64,000 bases of DNA from Solidesulfovibrio carbinoliphilus subsp. oakridgensis (GCF_000177215.2 NZ_CM001368.1:2803001-2867000), one strand, 5' to 3'. Positions 54,684-63,807 are shown, counted from the stretch's first letter. Numbers and translations are program-made. Notes: generated from the letters alone by a model not told the origin.

Positions 54684-55913
54684 ATGGACCAGATGGACGA
54701 CGAAATCATGGCCATGTTCGTGGAAGACACCCGCGAACACCTGGCCGACATCGAAGCCGCGCTCATGGACATGGACCGGGCCGGGGCGGACATCGACGAG
54801 GAGCTGGTCAACAAGGTCTTCCGGGCCGCCCACTCCATCAAGGGCGGGGCGGGATTTCTAAACCTCGGGAATGTCCGCGACCTGGCCCACAAGCTCGAAA
54901 ACCTGCTGCACATGGTCCGAAGCCGCGAGATCGTGCCCGACACCCGGATCATCAACAAGCTTCTGGCCGGTTTCGACCGGCTGCTGGCCCTGGTCGAGGC
55001 GGCCCAGGCCAGCGACGCCGAGGACATCTCCGAACTGCTGGCCGACCTGTCCCTGCTCGCCACCCAGCACCTGACCACCGAGCAGCGGGCCGAGGCCACG
55101 GCCACCCTGCCCATCGCCCTGCCAGGCGGCGAGGTGGTCTTCACCGAGGAGGCGCTCGGCGTCCGCCAGGCCGTGTCCGGCGGCAAGAACCTCTATCTCG
55201 TGGAGTACGACCTGATCCACGACGTCCAGGCCCGGGGCAAGACCCCCCTCGACATCATCACCACCATGGAGTCGAGCGGGCTGATCGTCGATTGCCGCAT
55301 GGAGCTTGCCGCCGTCGGCGACCTCGACGCCGAGCCGGTCAACCGCATCCCCTTTTACGTGCTCTACGCCTCCATCGTCGAACCCGACATCGTGGGCTAC
55401 CTCTTCGCCCTGGACGCCAAACGGATCCACCCGGTGGACCTCGACGCCCTGTGCGGCAACGCCGCCGGGTGCGGGGACGCACAGGAGGCCGCGCCCGCGC
55501 CCGCCCCGGCGGCCCCGCCCACGCCCACGCCCAAGGCCGCGGCCCGGGCCGGGATTCCGGCCCGGCAGACGCGGCAGGCCTTCGGGCCCTGGGAGCTGGT
55601 GCTGGCCGGGAACACGGCCACCCTGCGCCTGGCCGGCGGCCCGGCCGACGCGGCCTCGGCCCGGGAGGCGCTCCTCGAAGGCCTGGCCCAGGGGGCCGGC
55701 GTGACCATCGAATGGAACGACCCGGCCGGGGTGGACCTGGCCCTCGTCCAGGTGGTGGTCGCGGCCGGCCGGACCTTCGCCGCCCGGGGGCTGGCCCTCG
55801 GCCACGCCGGCGGTCCGCCGGCGGCGCTTTCGGCCACGGCCCGGCGGGCCGGGATCACGGCGGAGTCCCTGGCCGCGGTGGGCCTGCCGGCGGGCCTGCT
55901 CCTCGCGTCCTAG
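54684..55913 (+). CDS. HPt / CheA-P2-like / STAS-like protein without kinase domain
   Basis: 409 aa. The N-terminal HPt domain has the phospho-His motif FRAAHSIKGGAGFLNLG near residue 48. The middle region (about 145-265, NLYLVEYDLIHDVQARGKTPLDIITTMESSGLIVDCRMEL) resembles the domain that follows HPt in many CheA proteins. An Ala/Pro linker leads to a C-terminal STAS-like fold (about 300-390, WELVLAGNTATLRLAGGPADAASAREALLEGLAQ). There is no HATPase, so it must be phosphorylated by another kinase, most simply the next gene's CheA. AAAGGA precedes the ATG. Confidence 0.82.
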   Translation: MDQMDDEIMAMFVEDTREHLADIEAALMDMDRAGADIDEELVNKVFRAAHSIKGGAGFLNLGNVRDLAHKLENLLHMVRSREIVPDTRIINKLLAGFDRLLALVEAAQASDAEDISELLADLSLLATQHLTTEQRAEATATLPIALPGGEVVFTEEALGVRQAVSGGKNLYLVEYDLIHDVQARGKTPLDIITTMESSGLIVDCRMELAAVGDLDAEPVNRIPFYVLYASIVEPDIVGYLFALDAKRIHPVDLDALCGNAAGCGDAQEAAPAPAPAAPPTPTPKAAARAGIPARQTRQAFGPWELVLAGNTATLRLAGGPADAASAREALLEGLAQGAGVTIEWNDPAGVDLALVQVVVAAGRTFAARGLALGHAGGPPAALSATARRAGITAESLAAVGLPAGLLLAS

Positions 55914-55941
55914 GGCCGCACACAAGTCGCCTTCGGAGGTC

Positions 55942-58125
55942 ATGGTGGTATTGAACGACGAGACCCGCGCCCTGTTCCAGGAAGAAGTGCTCGAAAACCT
56001 GGCCGAACTCGACGGGGCCCTGCTGGAGCTGGAAAAAGCGCCGACCGACCTGGATCTGGTCAACCGGATCTTCCGCGCGGTCCATACCCTCAAGGGGGCC
56101 TGCGACATGTTCGGCCTCTCCCCGGTGGTGGGGCTGGCCCACGACATCGAGTCGCTTTTCGACCATGTCCGGGGCGGTTGGCGGCGGGTCAGCAAGGAGC
56201 TTCTGGACGCGTCCTTTGCCGCCAAGGACCGCTTCGCGGCCATGCTGGCCGAGGGCGCCGATCCGGCGGCCGAGGACGATCCGGCGCTTCGGGCCCGGCT
56301 CAAGGAACTGTTGCGCACGCCGGACATGCCCGTCGCGGACGAGGCCGCGCCGGCCGCCGGGGCGGAGCCGGAAGCCTGTGCCGGGCCGGAGCCGGACGAC
56401 GGGCCGGACCGGGCCACGCCCCGGTCCTGGCGGGTCTGCGTGGCCCCGTCCGATCATGGCCACCTGGCCAAAGCCGATCCCCTGGCCGTGCTCGACGAGC
56501 TGCGGGCCATGGGCAACACCCAGGTCCGCTGCGATCTCGGCCAGGTGCCGGATCTGGCCGGGCTTGCGCCCGAGGACTGCCTGCTCCGCTTCGAGGTGGT
56601 GCTGACGGCCGAGGCGGGCGCGGTCCCGGATGCCAATGCCCTGCGCGACGTGTTTTTCTTTCTGGAGAACCAGGCCGACCTGGAGATCACGCCCTGCGAC
56701 GAAGCCCTGGCCGAGCCGCTGCCGGCCGCCTCCCTGGCCGCCGCGCCGGCCGGTGCCGTGGCCGACTGGCCGGACCTGTCGGCCGTGCCGGCGGCCACGC
56801 CTGCGGCCGCGGTGGCGGCCGCGGCCCGGCCCGCCCCGGCCGCGTCCCGGCCCGCATCAGGAACAACTCCGGCAACGGCGTCCGGGCCTGGGCCCGTGGC
56901 CGGGCACAAGCCCGGGGAAGCGGCCCCGGACCCGGCTAAAAAGCCGCAGGCGGCCGCCAGGAAGGAGGCCATGCAGAGCCTGCGCGTGGACGCGGCCAAG
57001 CTCGACGACCTGGTCAACCTGGTCGGGGAGCTGGTCATCGCCCAGGCCCGGCTGACCCAGCTGGCCACGGGCTTCGGCCATCCGGCCCTGACCAGCGTGG
57101 CCGAGGAGATCGAGCGGCTTTCCAACGAGCTGCGCGACAACACGCTCGGCATCCGCATGTTGCCGATCGGCACCACGTTCAGCCGGTTCCGGCGGCTGGT
57201 GCGCGACCTGTCCTCGGAGATGCAGAAATCCATCGAGCTGGTGACCGAAGGCGGGGAGACCGAGCTCGACAAGACGGTCATCGAGCAGCTCGGCGACCCG
57301 CTCGTGCACCTTTTGCGCAACAGCATCGACCACGGCATCGAGCCCCCGGGCGAGCGGCTGGCCGCGGGCAAGCCCGAGACCGGCACCATCGTCTTGTCGG
57401 CCGAGCACGCCGGGGGCGAGGTGGTCCTGTCCATCACCGACGACGGCCGGGGCATGGATCCGGACCGGATCCGGGCCAAGGCCGAGGAAAAGGGGCTCAT
57501 CCCGCCGGATGCCCGGCTAACGGAGAGCGAGATCTTCAACCTGGTCTTTCTGCCCGGCTTTTCCACGGCCGAGAAGGTCACCAACGTCTCGGGCCGGGGC
57601 GTGGGCATGGACGTGGTCAAGCGGAGCATGGATTCGCTTCGCGGCAAGATCGACATCCAGAGCACGCTCGGCAAGGGCTCGCGCATCACCATCAAGCTGC
57701 CCCTGACCTTGGCCATCATCGACGGCCTGCAGATCAAGGCCGGGGACGACCAGTACATCATCCCGCTGTCCCTGGTGGAAGAGTGCGTGGAGCTGCCGCG
57801 CGAGCGCACCGAGGCCTCGGGCCGGGGCCGCACCATCCATCTGCGCGGCGAGATCGTGCCCTACATCCGGCTGCGCGAGGCCTTCGAGCTTCGCGGCGAG
57901 GCCCCGGCCATCGAACAGGTGGTGGTCACCCGGTTCGAGGGCGAGCGGACCGGCATCGCCGTGGACCAGGTCATGGGCCAGCAGCAGACGGTCATCAAAA
58001 GCCTCGGCAACTACATCGGGTCCGTGTCCGGCATTTCCGGCGCCACGATAAACGGCGACGGCACCATGTCGCTGATCCTCGACGTACCGACCCTGGTGGC
58101 CTCGGTCAAACGGGCCGCGGCCTGA
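55942..58125 (+). CDS. cheA: Chemotaxis-type histidine kinase CheA
   Basis: 727 aa. P1 (HPt) with FRAVHTLKGACDMFGL; a P2-like region (about 155-255, SWRVCVAPSDHGHLAKADPLAVLDEL); a long Ala/Pro linker; dimerisation P3 (LRVDAAKLDDLVNLVGELVIAQARLTQL). The P4 kinase has LLRNSIDHGIEPPGERLA, DDGRGMDP and SGRGVGMDVV, and P5 is CheW-like (IIDGLQIKAGDDQYIIPL). All phosphotransfer residues appear intact. No cheW, cheY or receptor gene is in the cluster. GGAGG lies two bases before ATG; a GTG one codon later has better spacing. Confidence 0.95.
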   Translation: MVVLNDETRALFQEEVLENLAELDGALLELEKAPTDLDLVNRIFRAVHTLKGACDMFGLSPVVGLAHDIESLFDHVRGGWRRVSKELLDASFAAKDRFAAMLAEGADPAAEDDPALRARLKELLRTPDMPVADEAAPAAGAEPEACAGPEPDDGPDRATPRSWRVCVAPSDHGHLAKADPLAVLDELRAMGNTQVRCDLGQVPDLAGLAPEDCLLRFEVVLTAEAGAVPDANALRDVFFFLENQADLEITPCDEALAEPLPAASLAAAPAGAVADWPDLSAVPAATPAAAVAAAARPAPAASRPASGTTPATASGPGPVAGHKPGEAAPDPAKKPQAAARKEAMQSLRVDAAKLDDLVNLVGELVIAQARLTQLATGFGHPALTSVAEEIERLSNELRDNTLGIRMLPIGTTFSRFRRLVRDLSSEMQKSIELVTEGGETELDKTVIEQLGDPLVHLLRNSIDHGIEPPGERLAAGKPETGTIVLSAEHAGGEVVLSITDDGRGMDPDRIRAKAEEKGLIPPDARLTESEIFNLVFLPGFSTAEKVTNVSGRGVGMDVVKRSMDSLRGKIDIQSTLGKGSRITIKLPLTLAIIDGLQIKAGDDQYIIPLSLVEECVELPRERTEASGRGRTIHLRGEIVPYIRLREAFELRGEAPAIEQVVVTRFEGERTGIAVDQVMGQQQTVIKSLGNYIGSVSGISGATINGDGTMSLILDVPTLVASVKRAAA

Positions 58126-58223
58126 GCCGGGCCCGGGCCAGGCGTGCCCGTTTCTTTCGGCCGCGCATTGACCAGTGGCCTGTGGATGGCTACTGTCTCC
58201 CATTATTCGAACAGGTCGCTTGC

Positions 58224-58673
58224 ATGACAAAAGATCCTTACGCCATTTTCTCGGACTTCGTGGCCCGCAAGAAGCTCAAGATGACGCCCCAGCGGCGCCA
58301 GATTCTCGATGTGTTTCTGGCCGAGGAAGGCCATGTGACGTCCGAGGAGCTCTACCAGAAGGTCAAGCGGGATGCGTCGTCCATCGGCCAGGCGACCGTC
58401 TACAGGACGCTCAAGCTCCTGGCCGACTCGGGCCTGGCCAAGGCCGTGGAATTCGGCGACGGGGCCATGCGCTACGAGATCCTCTACGGCCAGACCCACC
58501 ACGACCATCTCATCTGCGAGGAATGCGGCGTCAACGTCGAGGTGGTGGACCCGGCCATCGAACGCCTGCAGGAAGAAGTGGCCCGGCGCCACGGCTTCGC
58601 CCTGACCGGACACAAGCTCTACCTCTACGGGCTGTGCCCGGACTGCCAGAAGAAGCGGGCCGGGGGCCTCTAA
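58224..58673 (+). CDS. fur: Fur-family metal-dependent regulator
   Basis: 149 aa. Winged-helix part KMTPQRRQILDVFLAEEGHVTSEELYQKVKR ... IGQATVYRTLKLLADSGLA, then the metal and dimer domain with HHDHLICEECGV and CPDCQ (two CxxC pairs for structural zinc). The sequence is closest in feel to Fur, but PerR or Zur cannot be excluded. Fur uses ferrous iron to repress uptake genes. It follows cheA by about 100 bases in the same direction, without an evident functional link. Confidence 0.88.
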   Translation: MTKDPYAIFSDFVARKKLKMTPQRRQILDVFLAEEGHVTSEELYQKVKRDASSIGQATVYRTLKLLADSGLAKAVEFGDGAMRYEILYGQTHHDHLICEECGVNVEVVDPAIERLQEEVARRHGFALTGHKLYLYGLCPDCQKKRAGGL

Positions 58674-58698
58674 GGCCGGGCCCGGCCGGCCACGCGCC

Positions 58699-59445
58699 AT
58701 GCAGCGGCTGCTTTTCCCCCTGGCCAACCTGCGCGAGCGCCCGGCCCTGGCAACGCTCTTCGCCTACAAGTATTCCATCACCCTGGCCATCATTCTGGCG
58801 GCCCACGTGGTGCTGGTCGGGGTGATCGGCGAGCGGACGGTGCTCTTGGCGCCGTTTATCCTGCTGGCCCTCTATTTCAGCGGGTTCCTGCTCATGGCCG
58901 ACCGCTCGGGGCTGTGCCGGACCGCCCTCTTTCTGGGGCTGGCCGCCCTCGTCGCCACGGTCCTCGACAACCTGGTGGCCGGCGACGTCTTCCTGGTGCC
59001 GGCGCTTGGCGGCCATGCCGCCTTTCTGGCCCTTTTGATCGTCATCCTCCTCGGCCGCCTTTTCGAGGAGCGGCGGATGCCCTTTGACGGCATCATGGCC
59101 GGCGTCATCGTCTTTCTGCTCATGGCCGGCCTGTGGACCCAGCTTTACGGCCTGACCGTCCTGGCCGATCCGGCGGCCATCGCGGCCCCGGGCGACGGCC
59201 TGCGCCTGCATCCCTACGCCACGCTCTACTACCTGAGCGTCACCGCCCTGACCACGGCCGGTTTCGGGGACGTGTTCCCGGTCTCGGACATGGCCCGCAT
59301 CCTGGTGGCCTACGAGGGGCTGGTCGGGCAAGTCTACATGGTGGTCTTCATCGCCCTGCTCATGGGCCGCCACTTCGCCGGCCGCGTCTCCGGCCACGCC
59401 GTCCCGCCCGAAGTCCCTCCCGGCCCGCCGTCCGACCGCCGCTGA
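58699..59445 (+). CDS. Two-pore-helix ion channel-like membrane protein
   Basis: 248 aa with about six N-terminal membrane helices and a C-terminal pore unit: YLSVTALTTAGFGDVFPVSDMARILVAYEGLVGQVYMVVFIALLMG. The TTAGFGD signature is like the TVGYGD potassium filter, with Val and Tyr replaced by Ala and Phe, so ion preference is not certain. Ion_trans_2-type proteins are potassium channels. It starts 25 bases after fur and may be co-transcribed. Confidence 0.82.
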   Translation: MQRLLFPLANLRERPALATLFAYKYSITLAIILAAHVVLVGVIGERTVLLAPFILLALYFSGFLLMADRSGLCRTALFLGLAALVATVLDNLVAGDVFLVPALGGHAAFLALLIVILLGRLFEERRMPFDGIMAGVIVFLLMAGLWTQLYGLTVLADPAAIAAPGDGLRLHPYATLYYLSVTALTTAGFGDVFPVSDMARILVAYEGLVGQVYMVVFIALLMGRHFAGRVSGHAVPPEVPPGPPSDRR

Positions 59446-59504
59446 TTTCCCGGCTCCTTCGCACCCGGCACGTCCCCGGCGGCCCAATACGATCTCTCCA
59501 TCAC

Positions 59505-59572
59505 CCACCCCCGTCCGGGGGGTCCGGGGGGGATGATCCCCCCCGGCGGGTCCAGGGGCAGAGCCCCACATC
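59505..59572. repeat. Dispersed hairpin repeat element, copy 5 (short)
   Basis: Two modules of the family: GGTCC-GGGGGGGAT..ATCCCCCCC-GGCGG and GGTCC-AGGGGC-AGA-GCCCC. The terminal GCCTCCGGCGGCC motif is missing. It sits between the convergent channel and SulP genes. Confidence 0.65.
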
Positions 59573-59573
59573 C

Positions 59574-61379
59574 TCATTCCACATCCTCCCCGCCCGGCCG
59601 CGCCCGGCATTCGTCGAAGACACGCAGGTGGCAGCAGGCGCAGCGTTCGGGATCAAGCCGCGCCACGATGCCGCTTATGGCCGTGGACTTGTCCTTGAAG
59701 ACGTTGCCGGCCCCGATGCGGGCCAGACAGCCGCCGCGCCGCAAGAGCTCCATGACCTCGGATTTGAGCGAGCAGAAAAAGATCTCGCGCCCGGAGAGCT
59801 TCATGGCCCCGGCCTCGTGAAAAAGCATGTGGCAGCCGCCGGCGTCGATGAAGTTGATGCCCGAGCCGAGGATGAGGATGTGGCACTGCTCGGGGCTTTG
59901 GGCCACGATGCGGTGGAGTTCCTCGGCGATGTGGTTGACCGCGCCGAAAAAGATCGAGCCGTCGAGGCGCAGGATCTTGAGCTGGGGGCATTCGGCCTGG
60001 GGCGAGCGGCGGATGTTGACCAGGGCCCTATGGGGCGAGGCCGGGTCCGGGGCCAGGGTGATGAAGTGGGGGTGGCTGGTGCGGCGCAGATACAGGAGCA
60101 GCGACAGGATGACGCCGGCATAGATGGCGAACTGGAGTTCGACAAAGAGCGTGGCCAGGAAGGTGGCGGCCAGGACCCCGGCCTCGCCCCGGTCGGTGCG
60201 CACGATGTGGCGGATGGCCGGAACGCTTATGAGCCCGGCGGCCACGAGCAGGATGACGCCGGCCATGGAGGCGATGGGCAGGTAGGCGGTCAGGGGCGCG
60301 ACAAGCAGCAGGATGGCGGCCAGGAAGCCGGAGGAAAAGACGGCGGCCAGGGGGGTTTTGCCCCCGGCGTCGTAGTTGACGCCGGTGCGGGTGAAAGAGC
60401 CCGAGGTGGCGTAGGCCGAAAAGAAGCTGCCGACGATGTTGGCCAGGCCCTGGCCGATGAACTCCTGGCTGTTGTCGATGGCCTGGCCCGAACGGGTGGC
60501 CACGGCCCGGGCGATGGACACGGCCTCGGCCAGGCCGAGCATGGCCACGGCCACGGCTCCGGGCACCAGCGTCCGCAGGGTATCGAGGTCGAACCAGGGC
60601 AGGGACAGGGGAGGGAGGCTGGCGGGGAGGGCCCCGACCAGCGCGATGCCGTGGGCCGGGCCGTCAAGGGCCAGGGACAGGAGGCTGCCGGCCACCATGG
60701 CCAAAAGCAGGGCCGGGGCCCGGGGATTGATTCTTCGGATGACGACGGCGCAGGCCAGGGTGGCCGCGCCCACGGCCACCACCCAGGGATTGGCCGCCGA
60801 AAGTTGTCCGAGCAGCGCGCCCCAGGTTTCGAGAAACGAGCCGCCCCGGGGCAGGGCCAACCCGAAAAAATGCCCGAGCTGGCTGGTGGCGATGAGGATG
60901 GCCGCGCCGGCCATAAATCCCGTGACCACCGAGTGGGACACGAAATTGACCATGCCGCCGAGCCGGGCCAGCCCGAGGCCCAGTTTGACGACCCCGGCCA
61001 GGAGGGTCAGGGCCAGGACCAAGTGCAGGTATTCGGCCGTGCCCGGGGCGGCCAGCTGGCTCACGTTGGCGAAGATGACGAGCGAGGCCGTGGTGGTCGG
61101 GCCGGAGATGAGGTGGAACGAGGAGCCGAAAAGCGCGGCCACCACCACCGGCACCATGGCCGCGTACAGGCCGTATTCCGGCGGCAGGCCGGCGATGGCG
61201 GCGAAGGCCACGCCCTGGGGCAGGACGATCACCGCCCCGGTCAGGCCGGCCCACAAGTCGGCCTTGAACGTTCGCCGGTTGACCTGCGGCCACCAGCCAA
61301 GAAACGGGAACAGGCGCGGCAGGGCCTGCCGCAGCCGGTCGAGGCGGCCCGGGCGGCGGGGCAGTTCGCAGTGTTCCAT
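59574..61379 (-). CDS. SulP/SLC26-type anion permease with STAS domain
   Basis: 601 aa. About 12 membrane helices with the family entry motif DLWAGLTGAVIVLPQGVAFAAIAGLPPEYGLYAAMVPV and the central GFMAGAAILIATSQLGHFFG. A cytoplasmic STAS domain follows (about 455-560, CPQLKILRLDGSIFFGAVNHIAEELHRIV). The last 35 residues hold a Cys-rich tail (ERCACCHLRVFDEC), uncommon in the family. It probably imports sulfate or another anion such as bicarbonate; in a sulfate reducer, sulfate is a sensible guess but not shown. GGAG lies seven bases before the ATG. Confidence 0.92.
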   Translation of the reverse strand: MEHCELPRRPGRLDRLRQALPRLFPFLGWWPQVNRRTFKADLWAGLTGAVIVLPQGVAFAAIAGLPPEYGLYAAMVPVVVAALFGSSFHLISGPTTTASLVIFANVSQLAAPGTAEYLHLVLALTLLAGVVKLGLGLARLGGMVNFVSHSVVTGFMAGAAILIATSQLGHFFGLALPRGGSFLETWGALLGQLSAANPWVVAVGAATLACAVVIRRINPRAPALLLAMVAGSLLSLALDGPAHGIALVGALPASLPPLSLPWFDLDTLRTLVPGAVAVAMLGLAEAVSIARAVATRSGQAIDNSQEFIGQGLANIVGSFFSAYATSGSFTRTGVNYDAGGKTPLAAVFSSGFLAAILLLVAPLTAYLPIASMAGVILLVAAGLISVPAIRHIVRTDRGEAGVLAATFLATLFVELQFAIYAGVILSLLLYLRRTSHPHFITLAPDPASPHRALVNIRRSPQAECPQLKILRLDGSIFFGAVNHIAEELHRIVAQSPEQCHILILGSGINFIDAGGCHMLFHEAGAMKLSGREIFFCSLKSEVMELLRRGGCLARIGAGNVFKDKSTAISGIVARLDPERCACCHLRVFDECRARPGGEDVE

Positions 61380-61582
61380 GGGCGGGCTCCGCTAGGGGTG
61401 GATGGTCCCCCGGATCATACCCGCCGCGCCGGGCGGGTCAAGGCGTCGGCCGGGAGAACCTGGGGTGGCCTGGCCCTTTTGGCGAAAATCCGGGCCGGGC
61501 TGACAACCGTGACGCACGTGTGGTACGGATCGGGCAGGGGTGCGCCCAGGCGCAAACCATTCCCCGTGGAGGAGACCCGCCC

Positions 61583-62242
61583 ATGCCAGACGCCATCCTG
61601 GTCAGCGATTTCGACGGCACCATGACCAGCCACGACTTCTTTCGGCTTGTGGCCGAGCGGCTCATGGGGCCCGACGCCCTCGATCCCTGGGAGGCCTACA
61701 AGGCCGGCCGCCTGAGCCATTTCGCGGCCCTGCACGAGATTTTCGGCAACATCCGCGCCCCGGAGGACGACGTGGTGGCGGTGGTGCGGTCCATGGAACT
61801 CGACCCCGGCCTGGCCGGGTCCCTGGCCCGGCTGCGCCAGGCCGGCTGGGAGGTGGTGGTGGCCTCGGCCGGGTGCGGCTGGTACATCGGCCGGCTTCTG
61901 GCCGAAGCGGGCGTGACGCTGGTGGTCCACGCCAACCCGGGCCAGTACCGGCCCGGCGGGCCGCTCGTCATGGAAGCGCCCAAGGATTCGCCCTTCTCCT
62001 GCGAGGATACGGGCGTGGACAAGGCGGCCGTGGTCCGGGACGCCCTGTCCCGGGCCACGGTGGTCGCCTTTGCCGGGGACGGCGGGGCGGACCTGCCGGC
62101 CTCGCTCCTGGTGCCGGCGGACCTCCGTTTCGCCCGCCACGAGCTGGCCGAGGCGCTGGCCGCCCGGGGCGAAAAGTTCCGGCCCTACGCCGTCTGGTCG
62201 GAGGTGGCCGAGGCCCTCTTGGCCGCAGGAGGCAAGCCATGA
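61583..62242 (+). CDS. HAD-superfamily phosphatase (MtnX/SerB-like)
   Basis: 219 aa. HAD motif I LVSDFDGTMTSHDFF, motif II region VVVASAGCGWYIGRL and motif IV VVAFAGDGGADLPASLLV. The cap type and the DFDGT-x7-F pattern are like MtnX or phosphoserine phosphatase. GGAGGAG lies about eight bases before the ATG. Its stop overlaps the ATG of the next gene (ATGA), so it is tightly coupled to a glycerol-1-phosphate dehydrogenase; a glycerol phosphate or a related product is a plausible substrate (inference). Confidence 0.88.
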   Translation: MPDAILVSDFDGTMTSHDFFRLVAERLMGPDALDPWEAYKAGRLSHFAALHEIFGNIRAPEDDVVAVVRSMELDPGLAGSLARLRQAGWEVVVASAGCGWYIGRLLAEAGVTLVVHANPGQYRPGGPLVMEAPKDSPFSCEDTGVDKAAVVRDALSRATVVAFAGDGGADLPASLLVPADLRFARHELAEALAARGEKFRPYAVWSEVAEALLAAGGKP

Positions 62243-63282
62243 AGCTCATTTCCGTTCCGGGACTCGTCCGCATCAAGCCGGGTGCCCTGGACCGGCTCGG
62301 CCTCTACCTGCGCCGGCCCGGACTCCTGCGGGTGCTGGTCCTGGCCAGCACGGGCCTGCCCGGCCCCCTGGCCGCCATGGTCAGGGACGGCCTGGCCCGG
62401 GAGGGCGTGGCGGTGGCCGGCTGGAGCGAGGTGGCGGACAATCGGTTCGAGGATGCGGCCGCGGCCTTTGGCCGGATGCCCAAAAAGATCGCGGCCATCG
62501 TCGGCATCGGCGGCGGCAAGGCGCTGGACATGGCCAAGTATCTGGCCTTCCTGGCCCGGCTTCCCTATTACGCCGTGCCGACGTCGCTCTCAAACGACGG
62601 GTTTTGCAGCCCCCAGGCCAGCCTGACCCTTGGCGGCAAGCGCCGGTCCCTGGCCGCGGCCCTGCCCCAGGGCGTGGTCATCGACGTGGCCGCCTGCCTG
62701 ACCGCGCCCCGGAAGTTCTGGCTGTCCGGCGTCGGCGACCTGGCTTCCAAGCTGACGGCCGTTTTCGACTGGAAGCTGGCCTTCCACCACCGGGGCGAGC
62801 CGGTGGACGACCTGGCCGCCCTTCTCTCCGACGCCACGGTGCGGCAGTTTCTCGGCAGCCCGGGCTTCGACGCCCAGGGCATGACGCTCCTTGGCACGGC
62901 GCTCATGTTAAACGGCATTGCCATGGAAATCTGCGGTTCCTCGCGCCCGGCCAGCGGCAGCGAGCACCTCATTTCCCACGCCCTGGACGCCACGGCCAAA
63001 AAACCCAAGCTCCACGGCCTGCAGGTGGGACTGGCCGCCTATGTCGTCAGCCGGCTCCAGGGCCAGCAGACCGAGATCCTGGCCCGGCTTTTCGAGGAGA
63101 CCGGCTTTTTCGAGGCCATCCGCCAGGACCCCTTTTCCGAGGCCGACTGGCTGGAGGCGGTGCGGCTGGCGCCGACGATCAAGGAGGATTTCTTCACCGT
63201 CCTGTCCATGCGCGACTGTCTGGCCGAGGTCCGGGGGATCATCCGCAACGACCCCCGTCTGGCCGGCTGTTTTGTGGATTGA
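62239..63282 (+). CDS. sn-Glycerol-1-phosphate dehydrogenase-like protein
   Basis: 347 aa of the iron/zinc alcohol dehydrogenase-like EgsA/AraM group. The NAD(P) loop is AAIVGIGGGKALDMAKYLA, followed by the family motif YYAVPTSLSNDGFCSPQASL. Metal ligands appear as Asp in GVGDLASKLTAVFDW, and His in SGSEHLISHALD and HGLQVGLAAY. The enzyme type reduces dihydroxyacetone phosphate to sn-glycerol-1-phosphate, the archaeal lipid stereoisomer, and is scattered in bacteria. It overlaps the HAD phosphatase stop by four bases. Confidence 0.88.
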   Translation: MKLISVPGLVRIKPGALDRLGLYLRRPGLLRVLVLASTGLPGPLAAMVRDGLAREGVAVAGWSEVADNRFEDAAAAFGRMPKKIAAIVGIGGGKALDMAKYLAFLARLPYYAVPTSLSNDGFCSPQASLTLGGKRRSLAAALPQGVVIDVAACLTAPRKFWLSGVGDLASKLTAVFDWKLAFHHRGEPVDDLAALLSDATVRQFLGSPGFDAQGMTLLGTALMLNGIAMEICGSSRPASGSEHLISHALDATAKKPKLHGLQVGLAAYVVSRLQGQQTEILARLFEETGFFEAIRQDPFSEADWLEAVRLAPTIKEDFFTVLSMRDCLAEVRGIIRNDPRLAGCFVD

Positions 63283-63425
63283 CGGCAGGCCTCTTGCCAC
63301 GGACCGGCCCGGAGGATAGGGTAGGGGTCCTTTTCCTCCATGGACGGAGCCGGTCCCGATGACGGGGCCGCGAGGGCAGGCACGCTCGTGTCCCCTTGGG
63401 GCCAAGCCGCGCCCGGAGTCCGCCC

Positions 63426-63797
63426 ATGGCCGCGATCACCGCCGCCGCCACCTCGCCCGTCGGGGCCTACCAGCGCGAAGCTGTGCGCCTCGCTCCGGTC
63501 GCGCCCCAGGTCGGGGGCAAGGTCATCAGCCGCGACGCGGGCCTGTCCCTCGGTCCCTTCTCCATCCGCTATTCGGCCACGGACTACGAATTCGACCTGA
63601 CCGGGGCCACCGCCCAGACGCCCTTTTCCGACGCCCTGGACGCGGCCGCCACCTCCCGCCAACTGGCCGACACCGCCATCCCATCCCGAGAAGCCCCGAC
63701 GCCGAACGCGCTGACCCGCCGCCAGGCCCTGGCCGGCTACACCGCCGCGGCCCGCCCGCCGGCTGCGCCGGTGTCTTCGTTTCGGGCCACGGCCTGA
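63426..63797 (+). CDS. Hypothetical protein
   Basis: 123 aa. The middle is the best-folded part (KVISRDAGLSLGPFSIRYSATDYEFDLTGATAQTPFSDALDAA); both ends are Ala/Pro-rich and disordered. No signal peptide. GAG lies seven bases before the chosen ATG; an earlier in-frame ATG at 63396 has no ribosome site. I do not recognise it. It is followed by a dispersed repeat element. Confidence 0.6.
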   Translation: MAAITAAATSPVGAYQREAVRLAPVAPQVGGKVISRDAGLSLGPFSIRYSATDYEFDLTGATAQTPFSDALDAAATSRQLADTAIPSREAPTPNALTRRQALAGYTAAARPPAAPVSSFRATA

Positions 63798-63807
63798 GGG
63801 AACGGGG

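Noticed and set aside
59133-61625. 830-residue plus-strand open frame
   Set aside because: Overlaps the channel gene and runs antisense to the SulP permease; composition is typical of a shadow.
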